Origin: Helicobacteraceae bacterium
Lineage (GTDB): Bacteria > Campylobacterota > Campylobacteria > Campylobacterales > Sulfurimonadaceae
NCBI GenBank assembly: GCA_027052175.1
Contig: JALUFE010000077.1
Location: 1-35,177, forward strand
Direction of reading: 5' to 3'
DNA: 35,177 nt
Shown: one piece after another, positions 25,947-35,177 of the stretch
How the letters are laid out: every line of letters begins with the position of its first letter
Numbering within the stretch: position 1 is the first letter of the stretch
Notes under the pieces: model-generated
Told to the model about the DNA's origin: nothing
Database searches by the model: none
What the model saw: only the letters and a program-made list of their open reading frames with translations
Program-made: the position numbers and the translations under genes

Positions 25947-28493
25947 ATGGATGTACGCAAAGAGTTTTTAAACTATTTCGAGTCGAAAGGACACAGGATT
26001 GTTCCTTCCGCACCTCTTGTACCCGATGATGCTACGTTATTGTTCAATAATGCGGGGATGGTTCCTTTCAAGTCTATCTTTACGGGTGATGTACCGGTTC
26101 CCGAGAATCCGCGTGCGGCTTCATGCCAGGTATGTGTACGAGCCGGCGGTAAGCACAACGACCTTGAAAACGTCGGACATACGGCGCGTCATCATACCTT
26201 TTTCGAGATGCTTGGGAACTTTTCCTTTGGAGATTATTTCAAAGAGGATGCCATCGCTTTTGCGTGGGAGTTTATCACCGATGTTCTCCGTCTTCCTGTT
26301 GACAAATTGTGGGTGACGGTGCATGAAAGCGATGACGAAGCTGAAGCGATATGGAAGAAGTACATCGCAGCGGATCGTATCAAGCGACTGGGTGATAAAG
26401 ACAACTTCTGGCAGATGGGAGAGACTGGGCCATGTGGACCGTGCAGCGAGATCTTTTACGATCAGGGTGCAGAGCATTTTAACTCTTCGGAGGATTACCT
26501 CGGCGGTGACGGAGACAGATTTCTTGAGATATGGAATCTTGTTTTTATGCAGTATGAGCGAAGCGCAGACGGCACGCTCAGCCCGCTTCCGAAACCATCC
26601 ATCGATACCGGAATGGGACTTGAGAGAGTTGTAGCGATTAAAGAGGGTGTGTACAGCAACTATGACTCTTCACTCTTTATGCCGCTTATCCGCAAAGTTG
26701 AAGAGCTTATCGGCAAAGAGTACAAATACGAAAGCGGTGCGAGTTACCGTGTTATTGCCGATCATATAAGAACGACGACATTCTTACTGGCGCAGGGAGT
26801 GAACTTCTCCAACGAGGGGCGCGGTTATGTACTTCGCCGTATCCTTCGCCGTGCGATTCGCCACGGTTACCTTCTTGGCTTTAGAGAGCCTTTTATGTAT
26901 AAGCTTGTCGATACACTTGTAGAGCTTATGAAGGATCCGTATGACTATCTCGATACGAAAAAAGAGAGTGTCAAAGAAGCGATCGAACTGGAGGAGGCGC
27001 GCTTTTTCAAAACGATCGAGAGCGGGATCGAACTTTTCAATAAAGAGCTTGAGAACACAAAAGATGTTTTCAGCGGCGAGGTGGCTTTCAAGCTTTACGA
27101 CACATTCGGTTTCCCGCTCGATTTGACGGAAGATATGCTTAGAGAAAAAGGGCTCAGACTCGATGCAGAGCGTTTCGTGGAGTTGATGCAGGAGCAAAAA
27201 GAGCGTGCCAAAGCGGCTTGGAAAGGCAGTGGTGACGAGGCGGTACAAGGAGATTTCAAAGCGCTGCTTGAAGAGTTTGGAGCAAACGAATTCGTTGGAT
27301 ACGAGCTGACACACCATCACTCCAAAGTAGTTGCATTGCTTGATGCAAATTATAAAAAAGTGAATATACTTCCAAAAGATGCTCAGGGTTGGGTAATGCT
27401 CGATGTGACACCGTTTTATGCCGAAAGCGGCGGGCAGATCGGAGACATCGGCGAGCTTGTCGGTAAAGCGAAAGTGCTCGATACCAAAAAGTTCTTCGAT
27501 TTGAATCTCTCCAAAGTCAAAACGACGGATATCCTCGAAGTCGGCGAGGAGGTCGATGCCGTCGTCGATATCTCAAGAAACGAGATCGCCAAGCATCACT
27601 CTGCAACACATTTACTGCATGCCGTCCTTTACGATGTACTTGGTGAGCATATCTCTCAGGCCGGTTCACTTGTCGAAGCGGACAGACTGCGTTTTGACTT
27701 CTCGCATCCAAAAGCGCTTGAGCATGATGAATTGGCAGAGATCGAGACACGTGTGAACGAGTTGATTCTTCGAGCGATTCCCCAGGAAACAAAGGTGATG
27801 GATATCGAAGAGGCCAAAAAGAGCGGTGCGAAAGCGCAGTTTGGCGAGAAGTACGGTGAGAAGGTGCGCGTTGTTGGCTTTGGTGAGGCGAGTGTCGAAT
27901 TCTGTGGCGGCGTGCACGTGGACAATACGGCAAAGATAGGCTCTTTCATCATCACCAAAGAGAGCGGTGTGAGTGCCGGTGTGCGCCGTATCGAAGCAGT
28001 GTGCGGCCATGCGGCTTACAAGCACTTCTGTGAGCAGCGCATTCTGCTCAAGCGAGTTGAAGGTGAAGTGAAAAACCATGATGTCCTCGCAGGTATTGCA
28101 CGTCTTAAAAATAGGATCGAGGAGCTCAAAAATGAGCTTAAAGAGGTGCAAAAAGCTGCCGCAACGAAGATAGAGAGCGAAGAGATAAATGGAGTGAGTG
28201 TTATCATCGCCGACTATCCGGCAGGCGATATCAAAGAGAAGATCGACGAAATCAAGAACAGCCATGAGAAAGTGGCTGCGATGCTCTTTCAGGTCAAAGG
28301 AGACAAAGTACTTATCGCTGCAGGTGTGAAAAACGCCTCCGCGAAAGCGGGGGATTGGATCAAGCGTGTCGCACCCGTTCTCGGTGGCGGAGGCGGCGGA
28401 CGTCCTGACTTCGCACAGGCCGGTGGCAAAGATGTAAGCAAACTTCTCCAAGCGAAAACGGAAGCGAGAAAGTATCTTGAGGAGGTACTATGA
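25947..28493 (+). CDS. alaS: Alanyl-tRNA synthetase
   Basis: 848 residues, class II synthetase charging tRNA-Ala. Motif 1/2 region is near the N-terminus ('[15 protein letters not shown]', '[15 protein letters not shown]', '[18 protein letters not shown]'), then '[11 protein letters not shown]' and '[11 protein letters not shown]'. The editing domain has the zinc/His set 'HHSATHLLH' and 'EFCGGVHV', needed to clear Ser- and Gly-tRNA-Ala. The C-terminal coiled coil and glycine-rich '[15 protein letters not shown]' are standard. The start is fixed by the family N-terminus. The stop overlaps the next gene. Confidence 0.98.
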   Translation: MDVRKEFLNYFESKGHRIVPSAPLVPDDATLLFNNAGMVPFKSIFTGDVPVPENPRAASCQVCVRAGGKHNDLENVGHTARHHTFFEMLGNFSFGDYFKEDAIAFAWEFITDVLRLPVDKLWVTVHESDDEAEAIWKKYIAADRIKRLGDKDNFWQMGETGPCGPCSEIFYDQGAEHFNSSEDYLGGDGDRFLEIWNLVFMQYERSADGTLSPLPKPSIDTGMGLERVVAIKEGVYSNYDSSLFMPLIRKVEELIGKEYKYESGASYRVIADHIRTTTFLLAQGVNFSNEGRGYVLRRILRRAIRHGYLLGFREPFMYKLVDTLVELMKDPYDYLDTKKESVKEAIELEEARFFKTIESGIELFNKELENTKDVFSGEVAFKLYDTFGFPLDLTEDMLREKGLRLDAERFVELMQEQKERAKAAWKGSGDEAVQGDFKALLEEFGANEFVGYELTHHHSKVVALLDANYKKVNILPKDAQGWVMLDVTPFYAESGGQIGDIGELVGKAKVLDTKKFFDLNLSKVKTTDILEVGEEVDAVVDISRNEIAKHHSATHLLHAVLYDVLGEHISQAGSLVEADRLRFDFSHPKALEHDELAEIETRVNELILRAIPQETKVMDIEEAKKSGAKAQFGEKYGEKVRVVGFGEASVEFCGGVHVDNTAKIGSFIITKESGVSAGVRRIEAVCGHAAYKHFCEQRILLKRVEGEVKNHDVLAGIARLKNRIEELKNELKEVQKAAATKIESEEINGVSVIIADYPAGDIKEKIDEIKNSHEKVAAMLFQVKGDKVLIAAGVKNASAKAGDWIKRVAPVLGGGGGGRPDFAQAGGKDVSKLLQAKTEARKYLEEVL

Positions 28494-28975
28494 TGAGCTC
28501 GTTTGTGATGGAGTACAGACTTGAGCTTATCTTTTTGCACGTTATTTCGGCCGTTGTCTGGGTCGGTGGGATGATAGCGATGCGTTTTGCCGCGCATCAG
28601 GCATTTTTGGAAATCGGTGCGCCGATAGAGAGGCTCCCCTTGATCTCCAAAGCACTCAAGCGCCTTTTTCTCCTTGTACTCCCTTTTGTCCTCATCCTTG
28701 CTGCAACGGGTACGGTGCTGACGATCGGATACGGCATCAAGCATACCGATTTTCACTATCTTACCCATGTCAAAGAGGGAATCTGGACGATTATGTTCAT
28801 CAATCTTGCAGCGATGATGATACGTCGTTCCAAGGCTGACAGAGCGATGGCGATGGGGGATTACAAAAAAGCGGGTGAGTTGCTTGGGCTGATAGGACGT
28901 GTCATGGTGCCTGTCAACATAACGCTTGGGCTTGCGGCTATCGTGGTGGGGGTGATGCTACGCATCAATCTTTGA
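28490..28975 (+). CDS. Conserved four-helix membrane protein
   Basis: 161 residues with four predicted membrane helices (about 12-32, 55-80, 93-108 and 135-158). Conserved-looking His residues sit in TM1 ('[16 protein letters not shown]') and between TM2 and TM3 ('[13 protein letters not shown]'), with a pattern like CopD/DUF2269-type membrane proteins that may bind haem or copper. I do not recognise a defined function. Two start codons (28490 and 28493) are equally possible; both overlap the alaS stop, so it is expressed with alaS. Two bases separate it from maf. Confidence 0.75.
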   Translation: MMSSFVMEYRLELIFLHVISAVVWVGGMIAMRFAAHQAFLEIGAPIERLPLISKALKRLFLLVLPFVLILAATGTVLTIGYGIKHTDFHYLTHVKEGIWTIMFINLAAMMIRRSKADRAMAMGDYKKAGELLGLIGRVMVPVNITLGLAAIVVGVMLRINL

Positions 28976-28976
28976 A

Positions 28977-29531
28977 ATGAAAATTCGTCTTGCTTCTTCA
29001 TCCCAGACACGCGCTCGGCTTTTAAAAGAAAAGGGAATCGACTTCATACAGGAGTACGTAGATTTTGATGAGGAGAGTATACGTACTCCGTCGCCGAAAA
29101 GTTTCGTCTATCAGGCGACGTTGGGAAAATACAAGATGAATTTCGAACGATTCGGGATAGAAGAGTATCCGCTTCTCGTTGCCGATACGGTCGTGGCGTC
29201 TCAAGGTCACATTCTGCGCAAAGCACGCTGCGCAGAGGAAGCGAGAAATATTCTTCTGACGCAAAGCGGCCATACGACCTCCATCATTACCTGTATGGTC
29301 TACCACTCCAAACAGCTTAAACTTGTCGATATCTCCTATACCGACTATGTTTTTGACGAATTCGATCCCCATGATCTCGAGCGCTACATTCAAAGCGGTG
29401 AGTGGCGAGGAAAAGCGGGAGCATGTATGGTGGAAGGTTTCTGTAAAACTTATATAAAAGAGGTGAGAGGCTATGAGAGTACGGCGATGGGATTGTGTGT
29501 CGAAAAACTTGATAGATTCATGATACTTTAA
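28977..29531 (+). CDS. maf: Maf-family nucleotide pyrophosphatase
   Basis: 184 residues of the Maf/Ham1 house-cleaning family, which hydrolyse non-canonical or pyrimidine nucleoside triphosphates. Visible motifs: 'LASSSQTRARLL' at the N-terminus (phosphate-binding loop; usual SPRR is SQTR), 'LLVADTVV' and 'YIQSGEWRGKAGACMVEGF'. The length is normal. It starts one base after the stop of the membrane protein and lacks a ribosome site, so it is probably translationally coupled. Which nucleotide it prefers cannot be read from the sequence. Confidence 0.9.
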   Translation: MKIRLASSSQTRARLLKEKGIDFIQEYVDFDEESIRTPSPKSFVYQATLGKYKMNFERFGIEEYPLLVADTVVASQGHILRKARCAEEARNILLTQSGHTTSIITCMVYHSKQLKLVDISYTDYVFDEFDPHDLERYIQSGEWRGKAGACMVEGFCKTYIKEVRGYESTAMGLCVEKLDRFMIL

Positions 29532-29554
29532 TAGATATTTAACGCTGGAAAGAT

Positions 29555-29560
29555 TACAAT
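29555..29560 (+). promoter_or_regulatory. -10 box for the diguanylate cyclase gene
   Basis: TACAAT, seven bases before the ATG at 29568, with no Shine-Dalgarno sequence between. If used, the message would be leaderless or nearly so. It is the only gap (36 bp) in the downstream gene chain. Confidence 0.45.
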
Positions 29561-29567
29561 TGTTCCT

Positions 29568-31382
29568 ATGAGAAAAAACAACCTAAAACGACTTGTATTT
29601 GCAGCACTTCTTCTGTTTGGAGTGGCGGCGCTGAATCTTTACTTTTTTTATTTTAAAATGCTTAAAAAAGAGGAAGAGGCCAAAAGATATGCGATAAAAG
29701 AGGAAGTGTCCCGGCTGCAAACGATACTGGATCGTACGATAGACGATAAACAAAAAGCCCTCAACGCGATTGCACTCGCTTTGGAGTTCGACAGCAACAT
29801 CACCAAGCGTGTAGCAGCGGGAAAAATTCCGGAGAATTACGCCGTCTCTTTGATGCAGCAGCTGCGACGTTTCAGCAACTATAAAAATATCTGGATGCAG
29901 CTTTATGACAAAAAGGGACGTATGCTCTTTTATCAAAGCTGGGTGAAAGAGCAAGATGGAGCCGGAGAGATCGTCCGAATGCCCTTTCCCAAGCGCAGAA
30001 TCGTTGACTATATCGATGTCGATGTGTATGACTTGTGCATCAATTCGCTACTCAAACTTCAAGACGAAAGAGGGGAGGGGGTCGGCGCTCTCAATCTCAA
30101 GGCGCATTTCAACTCCATTTCCGCGGAACTTACAAAGTATGGTATCGATTCGGTTGTTGTTGTCGACAAGACGTACCGTACACGCCTTTCGCAGCCTTTT
30201 ACAAACAAATTCATCGGTGATTATTATATAGCGAATCTCGATGCTAGCAAGGAGAAGCTCGATTTTTTAAAGAATTTGGGTGTGGATCGCTTGATGCGTC
30301 CCGGTTATCTCGTAATCGGCGAACAGATCGTTCTCTCCTATCCTTTGAAAAACAGAGAGGGCCGGAGTATCGCATACTACATACTTTTTGAAAATGCCGC
30401 TTCAATAGTCGCCAAGCTTGAAGAGAAGACGTTTATAGAGGCGATGAAGATCGCATTTGTCACTCTCTTTTTTGTCATTCTTGCAGTCTTTTCGTATGAA
30501 GCTTATCTCAATCGCGCGCAGAAGCGTTACTACAGAAGCATTATAGACCACAGCCGCAATGTCATCGTGATTACGGACGGCAGGCAGATTATCGATGTCA
30601 ACGAGATGTTTTTGGAATATTTCGGCGTTGATTCTCTCAAAGCGTTTGTCAACAGCAAGAAGAGGTGTCTGCGAGACTATTTTGTAAAAGAGGAGGGCTA
30701 TCTCGATATCGATGAAGCGGGAGAGAAGTGGTTCGAGTATGTCTATCGTAATCCGAACAAGAAGTACAAAGCCAAGCTCGACATAGAGGGGAAGATATAC
30801 TATTTTCTTGTAAGTGTTTCCAAAGTGAAAGCGGATGAAATGCTCTACAGCATCGTCATGGCCGATATAACTACGGAAGAGAACTATAGACGCAAACTGG
30901 AAAAAACAGCAGTGACGGATCCTCTTACAGGCATATACAACAGAGGATTTTTCCAAGAAAGACTCAAAGAGGAACTTCTTTTTGCGCAACGATATTCAAG
31001 GCCGCTTTCGTTGATGGTGATGGATATCGACCATTTCAAAAAGATCAATGACAAATTTGGTCATGATGTGGGAGACAGAGTTCTTGTCGAGATTGCACAG
31101 CTGATTTCCGAGCAGATACGTCCTTCAGATATTTTTTGCCGGATCGGCGGAGAGGAGTTTGCGATAATTCTCCGTGAAACATCACTCAAAGATGCGGTCC
31201 GCGCAGCGAAAAAAATCAATCGTCTCATTCGTGAAAACAAAAAAATGCTCGTTCCCGTTACCGTAAGTATCGGTGTTGTAGAGTATATCAAAGGGGAGAG
31301 CGAGGCAGATATTTACAAGAGAGCGGATTACGCTCTTTACAAAGCGAAAACTTCAGGGCGTGATCGCGTGGTCATTGGATGA
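29568..31382 (+). CDS. Membrane PAS-GGDEF diguanylate cyclase
   Basis: 604 residues. TM1 is at about 8-26, a periplasmic region of about 260 residues (a likely Cache-type sensor, ligand unknown), TM2 at about 290-310, a PAS domain (about 325-420) and a GGDEF domain (about 445-604). The catalytic motif is GGEEF at 527-531; the metal- and substrate-binding 'DIDHFKKINDKFGHDVGD' is intact. The inhibitory I-site is RPSD at 518-521, the standard five residues before GGEEF, so product inhibition by c-di-GMP is expected. No EAL domain. The stop overlaps bioF (GGATGA). Confidence 0.92.
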   Translation: MRKNNLKRLVFAALLLFGVAALNLYFFYFKMLKKEEEAKRYAIKEEVSRLQTILDRTIDDKQKALNAIALALEFDSNITKRVAAGKIPENYAVSLMQQLRRFSNYKNIWMQLYDKKGRMLFYQSWVKEQDGAGEIVRMPFPKRRIVDYIDVDVYDLCINSLLKLQDERGEGVGALNLKAHFNSISAELTKYGIDSVVVVDKTYRTRLSQPFTNKFIGDYYIANLDASKEKLDFLKNLGVDRLMRPGYLVIGEQIVLSYPLKNREGRSIAYYILFENAASIVAKLEEKTFIEAMKIAFVTLFFVILAVFSYEAYLNRAQKRYYRSIIDHSRNVIVITDGRQIIDVNEMFLEYFGVDSLKAFVNSKKRCLRDYFVKEEGYLDIDEAGEKWFEYVYRNPNKKYKAKLDIEGKIYYFLVSVSKVKADEMLYSIVMADITTEENYRRKLEKTAVTDPLTGIYNRGFFQERLKEELLFAQRYSRPLSLMVMDIDHFKKINDKFGHDVGDRVLVEIAQLISEQIRPSDIFCRIGGEEFAIILRETSLKDAVRAAKKINRLIRENKKMLVPVTVSIGVVEYIKGESEADIYKRADYALYKAKTSGRDRVVIG

Positions 31383-32476
31383 ATTATTATGAAAAAGAGC
31401 TTCGTGCACTCAAACGGAGTGGACGTTTTCGAAGACGCGAACTGCCCGAGCGAGGAGTCCATGATTTCGCCTCCAACGACTATCTTGGATTGGCTCACAA
31501 CAAAAATCTGCATCTGCAGACCTGCAGACAGCTTGAAAGAGGCGATATCCATGCACCCAAAGCTTCGTTGCTTGTCGGCGGTTACCATCATGAACATCGA
31601 AACTTTGAAAAAGAGCTCTGCAGGAGCAACGAGTTTGAAGAGGGAGTGGTCGTCGGCAGCGGTTTTGCAGCCAACATCGCTCTTATAGAAGCTCTTGTGC
31701 GTAAGGGGGATGTGTTGATAATGGATGCAAGCTACCATGCTTCAGGTGTGCTGGCTTCCAATATAGGAGCTCTCAATAAAGAGTTCTTTGCTCATAACGA
31801 TATGCTGCATCTTGAAAAACTACTTTCCCGTCATCAAGATAAAAAACGCCGTATCGTTGCCGTGGAAGGTGTTTATTCGATGGAGGGAGATATCGTTTCG
31901 AAAGAGGTTTTCGAGCTTTGCGCGCACTATGATGCGATACTTGTCGTCGATGAGGCGCACAGCAGCGGTGTCATAGGAAAAAATCTGCTTGGAGTGTATG
32001 ATCTTTACGACGTCAAAATCGCTCCCAACCATATCAAGATGGGAACACTCGGTAAAGCGTATGGAAGTTTCGGTGCTTATATTTTGGCCAGCGAGCATAT
32101 CATCACCTATCTGCTCAATCGCGCAAAGCCGTTAATATATGCTACGGCTTTGAGTCTGTACGACACGGTTTTGGCCCATAGGTCGTTCCTTTACATTCAA
32201 GAGCATAAAGGGGCGCTTAAAAAGGAGATACAAAGACGGCAGCAGCTTGTGTATAAAGTACTGGGCATCGAGATGCCCGCGCTTATCCTGCCAATACCCA
32301 TCGGAAACAACGAAAGAGTCATAGAGATCAAAAAAGAGCTCGAAGCCGAAGGATTTGCCATCGGGGCTATTCGAGAGCCGACCGTACCGAGTGCGATCCT
32401 GCGTATCATCGCACGACTTGGAGAGGATGCGGTGAGCTTCGAGAGACTGCTAAGAGAGCTGAGAAACTATTTTTAG
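31379..32476 (+). CDS. bioF: 8-amino-7-oxononanoate synthase-like PLP enzyme
   Basis: 365 residues, alpha-oxoamine synthase family. It condenses pimeloyl-ACP/CoA with alanine in biotin synthesis; the paralogue Kbl (2-amino-3-ketobutyrate ligase) is an alternative. Motifs: 'NDYLGLAHN', 'GSGFAANIALIEAL', 'DASYHASG', 'VVDEAHSSGVIG' and the PLP lysine Lys226 in 'GTLGKAYGSFGAY'. Slightly short of the usual 380-390, and the terminal domain is compact. A bioF-like gene next to PBP1A is also known to me from H. pylori. The start overlaps the GGDEF stop, so expression is coupled to it. Confidence 0.85.
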   Translation: MNYYEKELRALKRSGRFRRRELPERGVHDFASNDYLGLAHNKNLHLQTCRQLERGDIHAPKASLLVGGYHHEHRNFEKELCRSNEFEEGVVVGSGFAANIALIEALVRKGDVLIMDASYHASGVLASNIGALNKEFFAHNDMLHLEKLLSRHQDKKRRIVAVEGVYSMEGDIVSKEVFELCAHYDAILVVDEAHSSGVIGKNLLGVYDLYDVKIAPNHIKMGTLGKAYGSFGAYILASEHIITYLLNRAKPLIYATALSLYDTVLAHRSFLYIQEHKGALKKEIQRRQQLVYKVLGIEMPALILPIPIGNNERVIEIKKELEAEGFAIGAIREPTVPSAILRIIARLGEDAVSFERLLRELRNYF

Positions 32477-32490
32477 ATAAAATGTCTCCG

Positions 32491-33180
32491 ATGAAAATAG
32501 AGCGACTAATCATAGATGCCGGATCAAAAAGGCTTGTCGATATCTCTTTTGAGATAGTGCACTCGCTGGGACTTGTCGGAGAGAGCGGCAGCGGCAAGAG
32601 TCTCACCCTAAAAGCGCTGCTTGGAATGCTACCAAAAAACCTGCGTGCGCAGATAGAGTATGATGCCGACTTCGAACTACAGGCCGGCAAAACGGTTTCT
32701 CTCGTACCGCAAAATCCCTTTACGGCACTCTCACCGCTGACAAAGATCAAAAAGCAGTTTTTCTGTTCAAAAGAGAGAATGGAATATCTCTTGGGCGAGA
32801 TTGGCTTGCAAAAAGAGCTTCTTGAACGCTATCCTCCTGAGCTTTCAGGAGGACAGCTGCAGCGCGTGGTTGTCGCAATGGCGCTTGAAAGCGCACCAAA
32901 ACTTTTGCTGCTCGATGAGCCGACAACCGCGCTTGATCCGCAGACTACGGATATGATCTTGCAACTGCTTTTGCGCCTACAGAGCGAGATGGGTTTTTTA
33001 ATGCTCTTTGTCACACATGATATATCGAGTGCGGCGAAAATTTGTGAAGACATCTGTGTCGTTAAAGAGGGACGTGTGGTGGAGTATGGTAAAATAAACT
33101 CCATTTTGGAAGAGCCGAAAGATCCATACACAAAAGAGCTTATTGAGGCAAATTTCGCCAACAGGAATTTTAGAGAATGA
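32491..33180 (+). CDS. Orphan Opp/Dpp-type ABC transporter ATPase
   Basis: A 229-residue ABC ATPase (or 232 with an ATG at 32482). Walker A 'GESGSGKS', Q-loop 'LVPQNP', signature 'LSGGQLQR', Walker B 'LLLLDEP', H-loop 'FVTHD' are intact. The peptide/nickel (DppD/OppD/NikD) type is suggested by 'TALSPLTKIKKQ' and the C-terminal 'DPYTKELIEA'. It is about 100 residues shorter than DppD and has no permease or binding protein gene beside it. No ribosome site precedes either ATG; a TAAAAT lies seven bases before the ATG at 32491. The last four bases overlap the PBP gene. The substrate is unknown. Confidence 0.85.
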   Translation: MKIERLIIDAGSKRLVDISFEIVHSLGLVGESGSGKSLTLKALLGMLPKNLRAQIEYDADFELQAGKTVSLVPQNPFTALSPLTKIKKQFFCSKERMEYLLGEIGLQKELLERYPPELSGGQLQRVVVAMALESAPKLLLLDEPTTALDPQTTDMILQLLLRLQSEMGFLMLFVTHDISSAAKICEDICVVKEGRVVEYGKINSILEEPKDPYTKELIEANFANRNFRE

Positions 33181-35165
33181 TAAAAAAGTCGCTTATTGCC
33201 GTTTTTGTTCTGCTTTTGCTCTCTCCTTTTGCAGTACTTGTATATTATTTGAGCGCTTATGATTACGATGTCTCCAAGGTGGTACATTACAATCCGCCGC
33301 AAACGACTCGGATTTATGATAAAAACGGTAAAAAGATCGCCAATCTTTTTGCGGCGCAACATCGTTACTACGCTCCTTTTGAGGAGATTCCTCCTCGTCT
33401 CATCGAAGCACTTTTGGCTATTGAAGACACCTCTTTTTTTGAACATCCCGGTGTCAACTTCGATGCGATCTTTCGGGCTCTCATCAAAGACATCAAAGCA
33501 CGCAAAATGGTCGAAGGTGCAAGTACCATTACGCAGCAACTTGTAAAGAACGAACTGCTAACGCGGGAGAAAAAGCTGTCACGAAAGATCAAGGAGATCA
33601 TCTACTCTTTGAAGCTTGAGCGTTATCTGAGCAAGCAGCAGATTCTTGAACGTTATTTGAATGAGATCTACTTCGGTCATGGTTATTATGGTGTCAAAAC
33701 GGCTGCCGACGGCTACTTCCACAAGCAGCTCGACGAACTGACACTCAAAGAGATGGCGATGCTTGTCGGTATGCCAAAAGCCCCCTCTGCCTACAATCCG
33801 ACACGTAATTACGAGATATCGCTCGCCCGTGCCAACAGAGTGGTAAGCCGGATGTATTCGCTTGGCTGGATCGACGAGAAGACCTATAAAAAAGCGCTGA
33901 AAGAACGTCCAAGAGTCTATGACACGACATTGACGCAGAACAAAGCCCCTTTTGTCGTCGATGAAGTGGTTCGCAGAGCGAAAATGCTCGGATACGATGA
34001 TCTCAAAACAGGCGGATACGATATCTATACGTCGATCGATCTCAAACTTCAAGATGCCGCTAAAAAATCCCTGTCGTATGCGTATGACAAAACACTCAAG
34101 AGGATCGAGCGTTACAAACAAAAGGAACTCGCAAAAATGCGGAAGGATCCGACATACATTCCACAAGACGTCAATGTTTCACAGCTAAACGGTGCCCTCG
34201 TAAGCTTGGATAGCAGAACCGGAGATATCTTGGCGCTTGTAGGCAGCGTGGATTATACAAAAAGTTCCTACAATCGTGCCACACAGGGTAAAAGACAGCC
34301 GGGATCGGCTTTCAAGCCTTTTATCTATCAGGTGGCCCTCGATCTTGGATACAGCGGAGCGACAAAGCTTGTCGATGTTGCGAGGACTTACAACTATGAA
34401 AGAAACGGTGAGGATTTCAAATGGCAGCCCAAGAATTACGAGAAGGATTACAAAGGGCTCATATCGCTGCGTGAAGCGCTGATTCATTCTCGAAATTTGG
34501 CAACGATCAATCTTGTCAACGATATAGGACTGCATACGCTTCTTCGAGAGTTGAAAAAATTCGGTATCAAAAATCTTCCGCATGATCTCTCCATAGCTCT
34601 GGGTACCATTACGCTCTCTCCGCTCGAACTGGCACACTACTATACCTCTTTTGCAAATCACGGACTGCAGGTGCAGCCGCATTTGATTCTGAGTATTGAA
34701 AAAGACGGTACGCAGATATATAAAAAGAAAGAGGAGTCCCGGTATGTCACTTCGCCGCAGCAGGCTTTTATCATGACGACGATTCTGCGTGATGTCGTGC
34801 GTTTCGGTACAGGACGCAGAGCGGCCGTGAGAGGACTGGAAGTTGCAGGAAAAACGGGTACGACAAACAAGAGTATGGATGCCTGGTTTGCCGGTTATTC
34901 GCCTACGATTGAAACGGTTGTCTGGTTTGGCAATGACGACAACACACCGATGTACAAAGGAGAGACGGGTGGCCGTGTAAGCGGACCGGCTTTTTCGAAA
35001 TATTTTGAGCAGGTGTTGCGACTTTATCCGCAGATACCAAGAAAATTCATCAAACCTGACGGTATTATCGAGGTGAAGATGGGACGCTTTACGGAATACT
35101 TCAGCGATATCTCCAAGCCACCCGTAGAGCAGGAAAACGAGAAAGAGGAGAAATTGCTTTTTTAA
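33177..35165 (+). CDS. pbpA: Class A penicillin-binding protein 1A
   Basis: A 662-residue bifunctional peptidoglycan synthase anchored by an N-terminal helix (about 5-27). The GT51 glycosyltransferase has catalytic Glu83 in 'AIEDTSFFEHPG', and 'EGASTITQQLVKN' and 'RYLNEIYFGHGYYG'. The transpeptidase has the nucleophile Ser377 in 'GSAFK' (Lys380), Ser438-Arg-Asn440, and Lys559-Thr-Gly in 'GKTGTTNKS'. The length is normal. It ends 12 bp from the window edge. It starts inside the stop of the ABC ATPase gene. Together with the upstream bioF, this arrangement resembles H. pylori, but the ABC gene is extra as I recall it. Confidence 0.96.
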   Translation: MIKKSLIAVFVLLLLSPFAVLVYYLSAYDYDVSKVVHYNPPQTTRIYDKNGKKIANLFAAQHRYYAPFEEIPPRLIEALLAIEDTSFFEHPGVNFDAIFRALIKDIKARKMVEGASTITQQLVKNELLTREKKLSRKIKEIIYSLKLERYLSKQQILERYLNEIYFGHGYYGVKTAADGYFHKQLDELTLKEMAMLVGMPKAPSAYNPTRNYEISLARANRVVSRMYSLGWIDEKTYKKALKERPRVYDTTLTQNKAPFVVDEVVRRAKMLGYDDLKTGGYDIYTSIDLKLQDAAKKSLSYAYDKTLKRIERYKQKELAKMRKDPTYIPQDVNVSQLNGALVSLDSRTGDILALVGSVDYTKSSYNRATQGKRQPGSAFKPFIYQVALDLGYSGATKLVDVARTYNYERNGEDFKWQPKNYEKDYKGLISLREALIHSRNLATINLVNDIGLHTLLRELKKFGIKNLPHDLSIALGTITLSPLELAHYYTSFANHGLQVQPHLILSIEKDGTQIYKKKEESRYVTSPQQAFIMTTILRDVVRFGTGRRAAVRGLEVAGKTGTTNKSMDAWFAGYSPTIETVVWFGNDDNTPMYKGETGGRVSGPAFSKYFEQVLRLYPQIPRKFIKPDGIIEVKMGRFTEYFSDISKPPVEQENEKEEKLLF

Positions 35166-35177
35166 TAGAGTTTTGAT

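Noticed and set aside
1-35177. CRISPR array, prophage, tRNA or rRNA genes
   Set aside because: No regularly spaced direct repeats, phage structural or integrase genes, tRNA cloverleaf or rRNA sequence was recognised.

Overview
The window reads as chromosomal DNA of a Campylobacterota (epsilonproteobacterial) bacterium, most likely a free-living, probably marine, Sulfurimonas/Sulfurovum-type organism. The reasons are the protein style throughout, the DUF721(DciA-like)-uvrC and bioF-pbp1A neighbourhoods that I recall from Helicobacter pylori, near-perfect TATAAT -10 boxes with weak -35 regions, and an NhaD-type sodium/proton antiporter. The genus is an inference; no rRNA is present.

Layout. 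1-370 has no convincing gene but holds a run of hairpins, probably a minus-strand non-coding RNA starting next to a perfect TATAAT. 371-2955 (minus) carries hemD and guaA, separated by a 269-bp element (1077-1345) that folds almost completely into a trunk and two arms. 3099-5993 (minus) is a tight group: a 46-codon LptM-like lipoprotein, nadB and nhaD. Divergent from it is a DciA-like DUF721 gene overlapping uvrC (5979-8217). 8309-14361 (plus) is a compact four-gene signalling operon: Aer-type PAS protein, two-HPt scaffold protein, NIT-domain hybrid histidine kinase, and a CheY-like receiver. It ends in a hairpin shared with the convergent bamD-lon operon (14373-17554, minus).

17850-25167 (plus) is an accessory-looking surface module: an approximately 1.84 kilo-residue MshQ-like giant adhesin followed by three overlapping or closely spaced prepilin-like genes, the last lacking the usual Glu5 as in tip pseudopilins of the GspK/PilX type. 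Its 5' leader carries two adjacent hairpins with identical AAGU loops. 25287-35165 (plus) returns to housekeeping genes: long-form hpf, alaS, a small membrane protein, maf, a PAS-GGDEF diguanylate cyclase with an I-site, bioF, an orphan Opp/Dpp-type ABC ATPase and a class A penicillin-binding protein. Most of these overlap or are spaced by only a few bases.

The two most interesting systems are the phosphorelay operon (redox-type PAS, nitrate/nitrite-type NIT input, one intact and one His-less HPt, two degenerate receivers, no DNA-binding output) and the adhesin/minor-pilin cassette. Smaller points are the three-armed inverted-repeat element, the candidate ncRNA beside hemD, and three genes that lack a Shine-Dalgarno sequence but have a -10 box placed so that transcription would start at or next to the start codon.
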